Shown here: piece after piece, positions 25,559 to 37,500 of the stretch
Layout of the letters: every line of letters begins with the position of its first letter
How positions within the stretch are numbered: the first letter of the stretch is position 1
Assembly: GCA_947179155.2 (NCBI GenBank)
Contig: OX359264.1
Span: forward strand, 53,313,702 to 53,377,701
Direction of reading: 5' to 3'
Length of the DNA: 64,000 nucleotides
Source of the DNA: Hedera helix
Lineage: Eukaryota > Streptophyta > Magnoliopsida > Apiales > Araliaceae
Notes under the pieces: model-generated
What the model was told of the DNA's origin: nothing
Seen by the model: only the letters and a program-made list of their open reading frames with translations
Databases searched by the model: none
Program-made: the position numbers and the translations under genes

Positions 25559-28256
25559 ATGATTGGCTTAAAATATATGATGGGTCCTTCAAAACTAATA
25601 TTCTTTTCTCAATTCAAAAAGGAAAATTGTTATTTTTACGACTAAAATTTGATATTTATACAAAATCTATATAAATGAGAGTCCTATAAATAATATTGTA
25701 AAATTATGAATAATTTAATAGAGTTCAATGGCATCATCGACGGTCCAAATTTGTTGAATAATTTTGTATTTTTTGGTTGAAATAAAATTTTTTGAGTCAC
25801 AATATGTGCAGACCTTTTATAGTATACAACGTGGAGCAAAAATAAATTATTAAGTTTGATATTCATATTATGATACCCTAAAAGTAATTAAAAAACTAAA
25901 TAATTTTTATATTTGTAATAGAGGAATTACTTTTTTATATTTTTTTCAAGGAGTATTTATACATATATTTTTTTTTCATAAATTTTGAGGGGCCTAAAAA
26001 AATATCAAAATTTTATAAACTTAGATAAAATTTTAAAATATTCAGGGTACCCAAGCCCTATGGTGGAGCATCCCTATAACAAAGAAAATTAAAAAAAAAT
26101 TAATAAAATCAATAACAAAGAAAAGTAGTAAAAATGAAGAGCCCTCCCTATTGGTTGTAAGACCCATTTTGAAACAAATCAGATCCAAAAGACAAACTGG
26201 CACAGTAACATTGCAATTATCTAGTCCGCGAGACCCACCATTCTAAATATTAAAAGACATGTTGTAATTGTAATTTAATTTCCCATTAAATGTTTTGGAT
26301 CTTTCAGCCAGTTTGTATCATCCCAATTTTCAGTTATTCATAATACATGGATACGAATACGATGCAGTAAAAAATAACAATAAAAATTAAAATTTGTATA
26401 TATTTTATTATTTATAAAATTTAGTTTATTTGATTTATTTTTATTTATTAGTTAGAGAAATTTAATAAGATTTATATTTACTATTTTTACTTTAATAATT
26501 TGTAATTAGTCATAGGAAAGTTAATTAATAGTTTTTTTTATCATTTTTGAAATAGATTATGAGAGTTATTTATTATTTTTTTCAGAGTAGATGTAGAAAA
26601 GTGCCTAAGCATATAATTATAAGTTATCTTGATACTTTTAATGTATCAATTCAGCTCAATTCATAATAATATTGTATTTTCTCTTGAAGAATTCATTTAT
26701 TTTCTTTATGCGTAAAGATTTATCACGTTTGTTTTAAAGCGATACAGTCTAATTACATATTTTACTGCATCAACACACACACGCACACACATATAAAGAG
26801 AGATCATTTACGGTCAATTTTAATTTTTATCAATACCTGCTGAATAATTAGGTGGATATATTTTAACACTAGTGTTCGTCCAACTGCCTGACGAAGATGC
26901 CAAACAGTTGGGCGGACGATAGTTATAGACATCATTCGCACAACTATTTGACCAACCAACCATTGATTGCAATGATTATTTAATCTTTTTAGCATCTTCT
27001 TTATATTTTGGCATGGATAGTAATAACGGAATTTGATACATTTAATTTTGAAAGTGAAATCTCAATCTTGAGAGTGATGGAATGGCATAGAGAGATGCTA
27101 GGGATCCAATACAAGAGAGGCTGATGTGCTAACTAATCTTTTGGAGAATTGCTGGAGATTTTAGGTTTTTTTCCTCAATTGGGTGGACAACCATTTTAAT
27201 AATTAATTGCTACTTGGGAGACACAAAAAACACATCAATGTGTCTGCTTATCTTGCAGGCCTTAAACTACAAACATGGAATGATGGAGATAAGCAAGGAG
27301 AGCAACATCCCAACATTATCCCATGCAACTTGTGACCTATCACTCCAAAGTCCAAATATGGAGAATTTTTATCTTTCAAAATTTAAATTTTACTTAGATA
27401 TTGAGAAAAGGATTACTAAAACAATACTCCCTTTTTTGGAATAAAAAGTATCATTTTACAAAAATATAAAAATAAAATTAAACTCATATTACCAAGAAAA
27501 TAAATCATTTTGGGACAAAGACTACATGAGATTTTTTTTATTTTATTTAGAAATATAGGAATTTTTTATTTTCAGTTGAACCTTTCTTCGGTATTTAGTC
27601 CGTTTCACAAATTAAACAATTGTGCGACAAGATACAAAAACTAAACATACGCTTAAAATATTTAAAATGTCAACGTGCCTCTTATTTTAAAAAGTGGTTA
27701 TAATAGAAAATTTATATTTTCACATAACAACATTATTATATTACATATTCGAGTGTCTCTTATATAGGATGTGAGATTTACTTATACCATTCATGTAAAT
27801 AAATTATGTGAAAATATTATATTTTCGTATGCAAATAACTCATTCCCTCTTTAGTAAATGGGTATCAAATGCTTATTTCCCTCTAATTTTTCATATTAAC
27901 TTAACACAAATAAAATAAAATAAAAAGCCTATAAAATTACGAAAATTAAGGTGTATGATACGTGTTTATAGGATAGTTGCGTAAATTATAAAATTACGAA
28001 AATCAAGGTGTATGATGTGTTTATTGAATAGTCTGTCAACATAAAAATCGCCAAATACGCTGTGTAACGCAATTAAATTTTTCTTAGATTATTTTAATTT
28101 TCTTCTTACTATATGCCAGACTTCTTATATTCTTAAAATTGAAATATAAAATATGATATAAATTCTTTAGAAAAGACGGTATGTCGGCTCAATTTAAATA
28201 AATATTTTAGAATTTATACTATTATAATTTAATTATAAAATATGCTCGAAATTGTG

Positions 28257-28302
<46 letters not shown>

Positions 28303-29600
28303 GCTATAATCTTTAGTCAGTTGGCTCAATTTATATAGCACAACTAATCTTGATATTACCCTTTGAGGGGACTAAAAGTCTAAAACACCCATTGCCGTGA
28401 CATAATGATGTGGACCTTCTAATTATGATGTTACAGCATGTTTGGTGCTACTATTATATTCGATACAAATATAATCATGACAGAATGGCCTTAGTGTTGG
28501 TCCTCTGAATACTTTATAAAAGGCACCTAGACCTAAGTATGCTTTATATGCTCCATTTTCAACTTGTAATCACGGGGATACGATTTGTCCTCTTCCACTT
28601 GTTAAATTCTCTTTCTATTTTCTCCTCCTCAATATTTTAATCACCACTAAATAGGATGAATTATTAGCCCTATTTAAATTGGGTTAATTAATTTATTTCC
28701 AAAAGTATCATTAATATTTCTATGACTTCGATTAATAGTTATTACGATAAGATAATTGAGAGTTTATAAACGAGGGTTTATTAATAGTCCAGGGCCTCTT
28801 AAAAGCCAAGAGTAAGATGTATTTAAACTTAGAGATTTATTAGTAATTCATTCTTGTGTTTTACTAATATATTAGATTTCGTGAGTTTGAATCCAAAATA
28901 TAGCAATAAGAATTTTTTAGTTATTATAACAAAATATTATTTGATGTGTAGATTATTATAGAGTGTGTGATACGTCTAATGAATACATTATGTAAGCAGG
29001 ATTAGCTAAATTGATGAACATAAATATATCTTGTGTTATTCTATTTTCATTTTTCTTTAATTTCTTACTATTGTGTTCTATTTTTCGATCTTAAATCTAA
29101 CACAAGCTATAACAAAACGTAGAAGTTAAAGAAGAAAAATAAAGACAAGACTACAAATTTTATTTGAAATAGAAGATATAGATATCCACGCTATTAAAGT
29201 GTGGATTTTAGAGAGTATTTTGGTCATTTTTGACTCTGCACTTTAGTTGTGCAGACTCTCTCAAACTAAAATACAAATAGGTGATAATTTTCACCGTTAT
29301 ATCTTTAATTAGACTGTCACGATTTGTTATAAGGATAATTTTAATTTTATAACGTTTGTTATGGATTAATTTATATATATATATATATATATATAGGGTG
29401 TTCATTCATAGTAACTGGTTGCCGAAAGTACTGTTTCAATAACTAATATAGGGGGCAATTTATTTGCTAAAAGTTACATGTTACAATAACTTGTTACGGC
29501 AGGACCTTTGTTATTGATTTTAGCCCTTCTACAATAAGCTATAACAACAAAAACTAAAATTTGATTATTGATCAACAATCAATTGTTGTAGATGAATTAT

Positions 29601-29638
<38 letters not shown>

Positions 29639-30394
29639 AACACGCTCGTGCGGAGAATAATTTATATTTAAAGTTGAGTGAGAGACTATATCTTTTTAAC
29701 TCATTTTGAATCGTTCTTGTCAACAATAAAAAGTAGGCATAAAAACAATTCGCACAATACTTTACGCGGAGGTCAACTATTCAAACCTTACAATAATAGC
29801 ATATACACAGAGATAAAAACAAAGTTTATTAAGTAGCATGTGAAGTTGTAGTGTATTGTGTTCATCAAGCATCAGTAGTTGGTACTTGGTAGCTGCTTTT
29901 TTTGTTTCCGAATAGCTCCTATACGGCTATACCTCTCCTTGTGTGGCTCTGTTTATTTTTATTTTTATTTTTTTAATTTATTACGAGTACTACCCTCGAT
30001 AAGGTCATTATTATTTTGGCCCTAGTTGTGACATGTCGTAATCATCATCTAACATTATTTTCTCTAGAGATAAGATTTTTAATTTCACTTGAGTAAACTG
30101 AATTTTTATTTGTCTTTTGAATAATTTCACATTATTTCCACATCATGGCATTTGTTAAAAAAAATGACAATTGAAAAAAAAAAAAACCATGTAAGCAAGG
30201 TTTTTAACATATGTTAACGGAATTATTCAAACACAAATAAAAAATCAATTTAGAAATATAACTGCTTAAAAAATAGTTCAAGGACTTAACTTCAAAAAGT
30301 TGAATAGTTCAATGACTAAATAATTAATTTATTCAATTTTTTAGTAGAGAATTTACGAGTAAATACTATATGATAAATGTCTGTTAAGGCGTTG
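25559..30394. other. AT-rich intergenic, no gene seen
   Basis: Contains CA and TA microsatellites (26772-26791, 28258-28300, 29371-29395, 29602-29638) and an imperfect direct repeat near 27935-28010. Short open frames here (for example 26804-26995 minus, 27214-27444 plus) have no recognisable family. A region at 27060-27370 is slightly less AT-rich but gives no convincing protein. Confidence 0.5.
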
Positions 30395-30550
30395 ATAAGA
30401 TCCTAGTCTAGTAGTTAAAATTGAAATATTGTGATATTTAGGTATCAGGTTCGATTTTTACTTGGTGAGTTTATTTATTTCTTTATGTGAGACTGTCTGT
30501 GAGTTTATTTATTTTTTAATCTAATGAGACTTGATTAGTTGGGGTTTCAA
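30395..30550 (+). mobile_element. tRNA-derived SINE-like element
   Basis: An A-box-like TAGTCTAGTAGTTAAAATTG (30404-30423) is followed about 45 bp later by a B-box-like GGTTCGATTTT (30448-30458) and then a T-rich non-tRNA body. This is the arrangement of plant tRNA-derived SINEs with an internal polymerase III promoter. The 3' end and target duplication are not clear. Confidence 0.55.
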
Positions 30551-30953
30551 ACAAAAAAGGTCTAATTTAAACAAGTTCATTTCATAGGCTAAAAGATCAA
30601 GTTAAGATCCAACAGTTTACTGTAAATTTGATAGGTTTTGAGAGTAGGTGTTTAATTTAGAAATATCTGTCCATTCCAATAATTTAATGGGCCTGTTTGA
30701 GGTTTATGTTTTGTACGACCATATTAGAAACATGTGGGCTCTACACTTATGAAGCCTTAAAATTAACAAGGACCTTCTCGAGTGACCCGGTGAGTTAATT
30801 TTTTTGCAAATAAGTGGAGCCTAATGGCGACTGGGTTCGTTGGTGGTTAGGCTATCCTAGCCGAATTAAACATTGTGTTGTGTCAACTGCTCGTGGAATG
30901 GGTGCCCTAACTGACTTGGAAATATCCAACCCTTCAATTTTGAAATTCCATTT

Positions 30954-31011
30954 GTCCATGGACCAAATTGCAAAACACAAAAGTCCATGGACCAAATTTC
31001 AAAACACAAAA
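30954..31011. repeat. 29-bp tandem duplication
   Basis: GTCCATGGACCAAATT(G/T)CAAAACACAAAA occurs twice in tandem. Confidence 0.9.
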
Positions 31012-31028
31012 GTCCGTGATCCTTATCG

Positions 31029-31029
<1 letters not shown>

Positions 31030-31064
<35 letters not shown>
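31030..31064. repeat. (TTA)n microsatellite
   Basis: About 11 TTA units followed by a short spacer and a T14 tract. Confidence 0.95.
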
Positions 31065-31603
31065 TTGTATTCTTTTTTTTTTTTTTGGTTCAAAAGTTAT
31101 GTACCGATTTTGTCCAAGTATTTATCTTGTGGAGCTTTGTGATGAGCACTTTATCAGGGACAAAAAATAGAGTAAAATAAAAATTATAACTTGTAATTTA
31201 CTCAAAATTTCTTGCTTGACTACATGTAATCATAAATTACACATAGCCACCTACAATTTTGAGTTAAACTACGTATAAAATAAGAGAACTTAAATTACTC
31301 ACTCACATAGATGTGGGTCTCATCTGCTATTTATGTGAGAGTAGTATTGTGAAATTATCAATTTTTTTTATAAAAATATTAATTTTTAAAATAATATTAA
31401 GTGTTTTTTTTACTATGCTCCTTAATTAAATGACTGTGGTTAAAATTAATTTGCTTTTAACTTATTTCATACATATTAAGATTTCTTGAAGAAATATTTT
31501 AAAAATCCATGTAATTTTTTAATAAAATAACCGACATTAAAAGATCATGTAAATATATGTATTATAGTTTTTTTAGTATATATGTAAAAACATCAAATGA
31601 ACT

Positions 31604-31735
31604 CTTTTTTTTTTTTTTTTGGTAAGTTCAGTTGAAGTCTTACCATTCTTGCCGGCAGGAATGGATCCCCCGACCTCTTGGACTCAAGAGCATTTGAGTA
31701 GTTGTTTTACCACTTGACTAGTTCAATACAGGAAG
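31604..31735 (-). mobile_element. tRNA-derived SINE-like element with poly(A) tail
   Basis: Read on the minus strand: an A-box-like GAACTAGTCAAGTGGTAAAA, a B-box-like GGTCGGGGGATCCATTCC about 40 bases on, a short body ending AACTGAACTTACC, then an uninterrupted A tract (T17 on plus, 31604-31620). The order A-box, B-box, body, poly(A) is diagnostic of a SINE. The target duplication is not evident. Confidence 0.65.
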
Positions 31736-32854
31736 CTATTATCTCTTTTCTTATATTTAGTAATATATTTTAATTATTTTACAATACTAATTATTACATT
31801 ATTTAAATTCAAATAAATGCATATTAAAATAATATTTAAATTTCGAAAATTATCTATAAATAAATAAATTCTAAATCTTCTTGTGGAAGTATATTTTATT
31901 TTTATGTAAAAAGAAGAAAGAGTGAGGGGGTGCAACAGCTTTTATGATGCTCATGCGCTGTTAAAGTGAGTCGGTCAGCATGTAACGTCAAAAGTGGGAG
32001 TCAGTGGCTTATCCTGTAAATTCCCGGAACCACGAGGGCCATTTTTAGCAACGTAAGAGATAGATAGGGGAATGTATGCGGTGGGTCCCTTTAGGCAGCG
32101 CCAAAGGCGCAGGCCTCCCGATAATACTGTATCCCTTTCGCTCCAACCCCAAAATAACAGTACCTTTCTACAGCCGACTTTTGACAGCGTGAGATCACGC
32201 TACCACATTTAGAGAGAGAAAATTATACTTTCTGCCCTCGCCTTTACTTATTTTAATTGAATTTTTATAATTAAATTAATTAATTTTAAAATTAATAATT
32301 AAATAAATATATTAAAATTTTAAAATTAAATAAGTTAACTTTAATAATATATTTGATATACTTCTTTATGATAATAATTTTACGTCTATATTTAATAAAT
32401 TTAAAATAATTTTTAATTTTAAATATAATCAGTTTGATCATTAAAAGTTAATTAGGAGATATAAAAGTGGATGAAGAAAGTATATGTTAAGTTTATATGT
32501 ATAGATAACTTTAGTGCTAACTAATAATTATATAGATTAGTCATTGAGGCACATGTGAAGAAATGTGCAATATAAATTAATTATATTTTTTTTCATAAAA
32601 TATAAAATATGATTTGTCTGTCGGTTTGTTTTATGCCGAATTATTGATAATTTTGATGGAGTTACATAGGAGTGTAAAATAAAAAATGAAAAAAAGAAGA
32701 AAAAAAGATGAAGTTGGAGAGAGAAAAAAAAATGAGAATTTTAAGTATTTTTTTAAAATTTTCTTACACAACTTAAACAAGAAAAGTGACATAATTTTAA
32801 GCACTAAGTAACTTTTTTTTTCTTTTTTAATAAAATAGATAAATATTAGTGATA

Positions 32855-32899
<45 letters not shown>

Positions 32900-34000
32900 G
32901 ATAACTTATTTTTATAACCTATTTAATTTAATGATGTATTTCGCAATTGAAATTAACAAATAACTTTGCAATTTGTAGTTGAACTTATATGTATCCAGCC
33001 GGCGAGTGGAGGACTGGCAGGGAGGGATGAGAGTGGGTTTACAAGACATAAGACAGAAAGTGGCAGAGTGATGAGACTAGAGAGATTTATATGTAAATGT
33101 AAAAAAAGGGTCTGCAGCTGGGCCTGGCTCTGTGGGTGCGACTGTCCTAACTACTAACACGCCCCCCACTATACTTGCTGACAAAAGGCCATAAGGGCTC
33201 CATTTTAAATTGACAACACAAATTTATTTATATTTAAGTGTTGGATAAATAAAAAATATTTATTACACAATTTTTATATGAAATTTATTATTCATGTTAT
33301 GTTTGTCTAGTATTATTATTAGGATAGTTACAAAATTCTAGATGGATTTGTTGATCTTATGTGCTATTATGACAAATTGACAACTTTCTTCTTAAACAAT
33401 GTTGATTATTTACAAAAAAACAGACCTTCTACCATTTGGAAATGGAAGTTTTATTTGATTTTTTGTTGATTTAGTTGTGTGTATATTAACTTTGATAATT
33501 TATTGAAGGTATGTAGTAACTCTGCCAAAATATGACACCCAAAAGGTCCTAACAATTTCTGATGGAGAGAGTATATTTCCTTGATAGCAAGCATTTGAAA
33601 ATTTGAGATAAAGGAAAAATTAAGGAACTAATAATTTGAATAATTTAAAGGCCAAATAAAAAGTAAATTAAGTAATTGTGACCAAGTGTTATTTAAAGAA
33701 AGTATTAGTGTTTTATGCTAAGCCAATTAAAATATTAGAGGTTAATTACTTCTTTAATAGAGTAAAATAGACAAGTGACAAAAAGGAATGACAATGTTAA
33801 TGGGTTGATGAGTTATTATGGGGATGTTTTTCTTGTTACAAATAAATTTATTTTATTTGGAGAGAAAAGTTGAAAAATGTTAGCAATCAATGGAAAACAT
33901 CCTTTTTTAATCTTTGGTGGAGGGCCTCCATCCATGGAAAATGTTAGTGAAGAGTATCAATTAAAGGACATTTGATAAAAGGTAAGCCAAAGCAAAGGAG
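31736..34000. other. Intergenic/distal upstream region of ARF4
   Basis: Mostly AT-rich with two GC-richer islands, about 31925-32220 (with GCAGCGCCAAAGGCGCAGGC) and 32995-33170. These have no convincing open frame and could be regulatory sequence. A (TA)n run lies at about 32860-32896. Confidence 0.4.
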
Positions 34001-34164
34001 GGAAAAAAGTTGGGGTGTGTGTGTTTGTGGGTGCTGTACTGCCTTGTAAACTGTCCCCCCATCCAACTCTCTCTCCCAAAACATTTTTGATAGTCCAAAA
34101 CGACAATACCCATTGGCTTCTTTTGCCTTCTGTTTCTGTGCTTCGTAAGCAATTGTATTTGTCT

Positions 34165-34230
34165 ATGTCTGTTGCTTCTGCTCCTCTTCTCAGAACTGCA
34201 GATGGGGTAGCAAGGAATCAAAGCCTTTGA
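34165..34230 (+). promoter_or_regulatory. Upstream ORF 1 in the probable ARF4 leader
   Basis: ATG to TGA encoding 21 codons (MSVASAPLLRTADGVARNQS…). It lies about 380 bp before the main start. Whether this part is in the mature leader or removed as an intron cannot be told from the sequence. Confidence 0.4.
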
Positions 34231-34300
34231 ATTCCTTGTTTATTACTACTATTTATTTGGTACCCTCTCTTTTCTTCTCTTTCTGGGTATCCCTCCAAAC

Positions 34301-34402
34301 ATGACTTTTCTTGTTTCTTCTACTGTTGAATTTCTCCCCATTTCTTACTTTTTCAAGAACCACCACTTTAAATATGTTTATATGTATGTAATTCTTGTGC
34401 CA
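34301..34402 (+). promoter_or_regulatory. Upstream ORF 2 in the probable ARF4 leader
   Basis: ATG to TGA, 33 codons starting MTFLVSSTVEF, ahead of the main ARF4 start. Leader membership is likely but not proven. Confidence 0.4.
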
Positions 34403-34502
34403 TGATTTGACTTCAATCCCAACTTTCTACTGTTAGTTTTCCTTTTAGATTTCTTCAAGAACCACTTAATTGCTCTTATCCCAACTTTAATTTGTTTTTT
34501 AT

Positions 34503-34556
34503 ATGCTTCTTTTTGTACCGTGTGAAAAAAACGCACCGGGTATTCATGGAAATTGA
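34503..34556 (+). promoter_or_regulatory. Overlapping upstream ORF at the ARF4 start codon
   Basis: ATG (34503) to TGA (34554-34556), 17 codons in a different frame. It runs across the main ATG at 34546. No AG dinucleotide occurs between about 34458 and the main ATG, so no intron can end inside this segment and remove it. Any transcript starting upstream of 34503 keeps this uORF unless the main ATG is also spliced out. Confidence 0.6.
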
Positions 34557-37500
34557 TCTGAACCATGTAGTGAGTGAGGTGGAGACAGCTGCAGGTTGTA
34601 ATGGGGACTGTAACAAAAAGTGTAATGGCTGTTTGTCCTCTTCAACTTCATCTTGTTCCTCCACTATCTCCTCTCCAATGGGTGCTGCAGCTTCTTCTTC
34701 TTCAATTTACATGGAGCTTTGGCATGCTTGTGCTGGCCCTCTCACCACTCTGCCCAAGAAAGGGAATGTTGTTGTCTATTTCCCACAAGGTCACTTGGAA
34801 CAGGCTGCCTCTGCATCTCCTTTTCAGCACATTGAACTGCCCAATTTTGATCTCAGCCCCCAGATCTTTTGCAAGATTACGGATGTTCAGCTACTGGTAA
34901 ATATGCTCTCTTTTTTTGTGTGGATTCTTTGTGCTTTCTTCAATTAAGTCATCTCATTTTTTGATACTAACCCAATTTCATTGCTCTATTTTTGTTCCCA
35001 TTTGGGGTTTAATTTATTTTTTTGATTTTCTTGAAATAGGCTAATAAAGAAAATGATGAGGTCTATACACAGCTAACTCTACTCGCTGTCCCAGAGGTAT
35101 TATCCTCATTTTCTTGTCATGGTTTTTGTCAGCTGAATTTATGGAAAAATATGATCTATATCCACTTTCTGTGACTGTGTTTTGGGGAAAGTTTATTTTT
35201 GGGTGTGTTAGGGCCTTGTGTTTTTGATATGTTTGTCCTTATTTTTGGAAGCAACCACTTAAATTTATTTTTTTTCCTGGTGGGATTTGTATGTTTGGGC
35301 TTTATCAGGTTTCTTTCTATTTTAGATTATATTTGCTAGTTGAAATTTGTTTCTCTCTTTTAGGAGTTTGTACAAATGCAAATCTTAATGGTGTCACTTA
35401 TGAATAATATGTAGTTGCTGGGCTTAAATTTAGAGGAAAAACAGAATGAAGGCCTGGGGGTGGATGAGGAGGAGGGTGGTATTAAGCGCACAAAATCAAC
35501 CCCTCACATGTTTTGTAAAACCTTGACTGCATCTGATACCAGCACCCATGGAGGATTTTCCGTTCCTCGAAGAGCTGCCGAAGACTGTTTCCCACCTCTG
35601 GTATGATTTTTTCTTTCGCCTTTTTTTCTCTTCCGTTATTTATGTTCATCAATTAATTGTCGGCGAAACTTTCTTAATCTTTTTTGCATAATTTTTGTTG
35701 TAGGATTATATACAGCAGAGGCCCTCTCAGGAGCTTGTTGCCAAGGACCTACATGGAGTGGAATGGAAGTTCCGCCACATTTATAGAGGTAATTGATTGA
35801 ATTCTGCACTGCTGTCTAAACAAAACGGAACTTTCATTCACTTGTAATCTTGCATTTCAGGCCAGCCAAGGAGACATTTGCTCACTACTGGGTGGAGTAT
35901 TTTTGTAAGCCAAAAGAATCTTGTTTCAGGAGATGCAGTCCTCTTTTTGAGGTATATATTTATTAAGAATTCTGTATAATTTTTGTCTGCATTTTTTGCC
36001 GTGAAGTCGGAAGAAATTAATCTTTTATGATTGGTTAAACTAGAAAGAAAGAGTAGAATATTATAAAAATTGAATCAGTAGTTAAGAATATTTAGAAAGA
36101 ATGAAGACCAAGAGAACTAGAGCTGTAAGATCAGAACTATATTCTGATATAATGTTTGTAGCAAAGTGGTCATCTTGCATAGTTTTACATACAAATTTCT
36201 TAAAAGTCTGGGAGGTCATAAAATGTAAAATAAAGGAAAAGCATCTTCCTTCCCTACGGTTACTCTTCCTATGCTGTCAACTAAGCCTGTAAGGTCAAAT
36301 TTTTTGCCTTCTAACAAACAAACCATAAAGGAAACCAGTGCACAATTTGGAAGCAAATACAAAGAGAATCAGAAGTTGTTAAAAGTAATGTCACACAATT
36401 GACTGCAATTTAAAAACTAAAATATTCATTTAGAAGGTTTATAAAATCCTAATAAAATAAGAAAAAATTTGAGCCATGAAACAAACACAACAAAATAATA
36501 AAATACTAAAGAAAAGCCAAAGGGTTCTGTGGCGGAAAAAAAATTCTCCCGGATAACAAGGTTTCAGAGGGTTTTCGTGAAATAAGTGTTGGGAAAAAAG
36601 TTAAATACCAAGTAACTAATTGATGCAAAAAGGTCGTATTAATTAGCAAAAATTCAAATCTAGGTGAATCTAAGGGGAATAAAGGAAGAAGAGAACTAAT
36701 AAATGCTTTACTCCAATCTTTCCTCCTGTTTTCTTGTTCTCGTCCTCCAATCCATCAAAATGTTTAAGATGCTTTCTCTGCTTTTAGTTCTCCTTTTGCA
36801 AAGGAAAAGCAGAATAATATGTTCAAGTGTTCAGGCGTTTTGCATTTGAGACAACTTCATTAAAATGAATTTACTTAATTTTGGAGTGTATTTGTAAGTT
36901 CTGGTGTATTTGGGAAAAACAAATTTTATTTTATATACGTTGAAACATTTTAATTTTTTTTTCTGTCATTTTAATTTAAGTGAGATGAAAATTTGTTCTT
37001 TTCAGAATCAAATGAACTGTGATTCTTAATTTCTTATGTTCTTAGGAATTAATTTACTTCTGACAAGTATACCAAATAAACATTAAAACAGTTTAGTACT
37101 AAAACCTAAAAAGAGAAAAAGCTATCCTTTATTTTTGTCATTGGAATGCTTTAATTCATCTTACTCCGGCTAATAATGTGAAGCACTTCAATTTAATTAT
37201 GATAATCTTTGAAGGGGTGAAGGTGGAGAGCTGAGGCTGGGAATAAGAAGAGCTGCCCGACCTAGAAATGGGCTTCCTGACAAAGTTACCGGTAACCAGA
37301 ATTCTTATCACAATGTTCTTTCCTTGGTGGCTAATGCTATATCCACCAAAAGAGCGTTTCATGTTTTCTATTGCCCAAGGTACTATTCCATCCACCATTT
37401 CTTACTGTGTGGGAGGATGCAAAACTGTTGATAGTTTCATTTATGGTACAACAGTCCTTTATTTCTAGCTACTGCACTGTGATGTGAAGTGGTGTATGAG

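Noticed and set aside
30814..31180. Overlapping open frames on both strands near 31 kb
   Set aside because: They run through the 29-bp tandem repeat, the TTA microsatellite and the poly-T tract; low-complexity artefacts.
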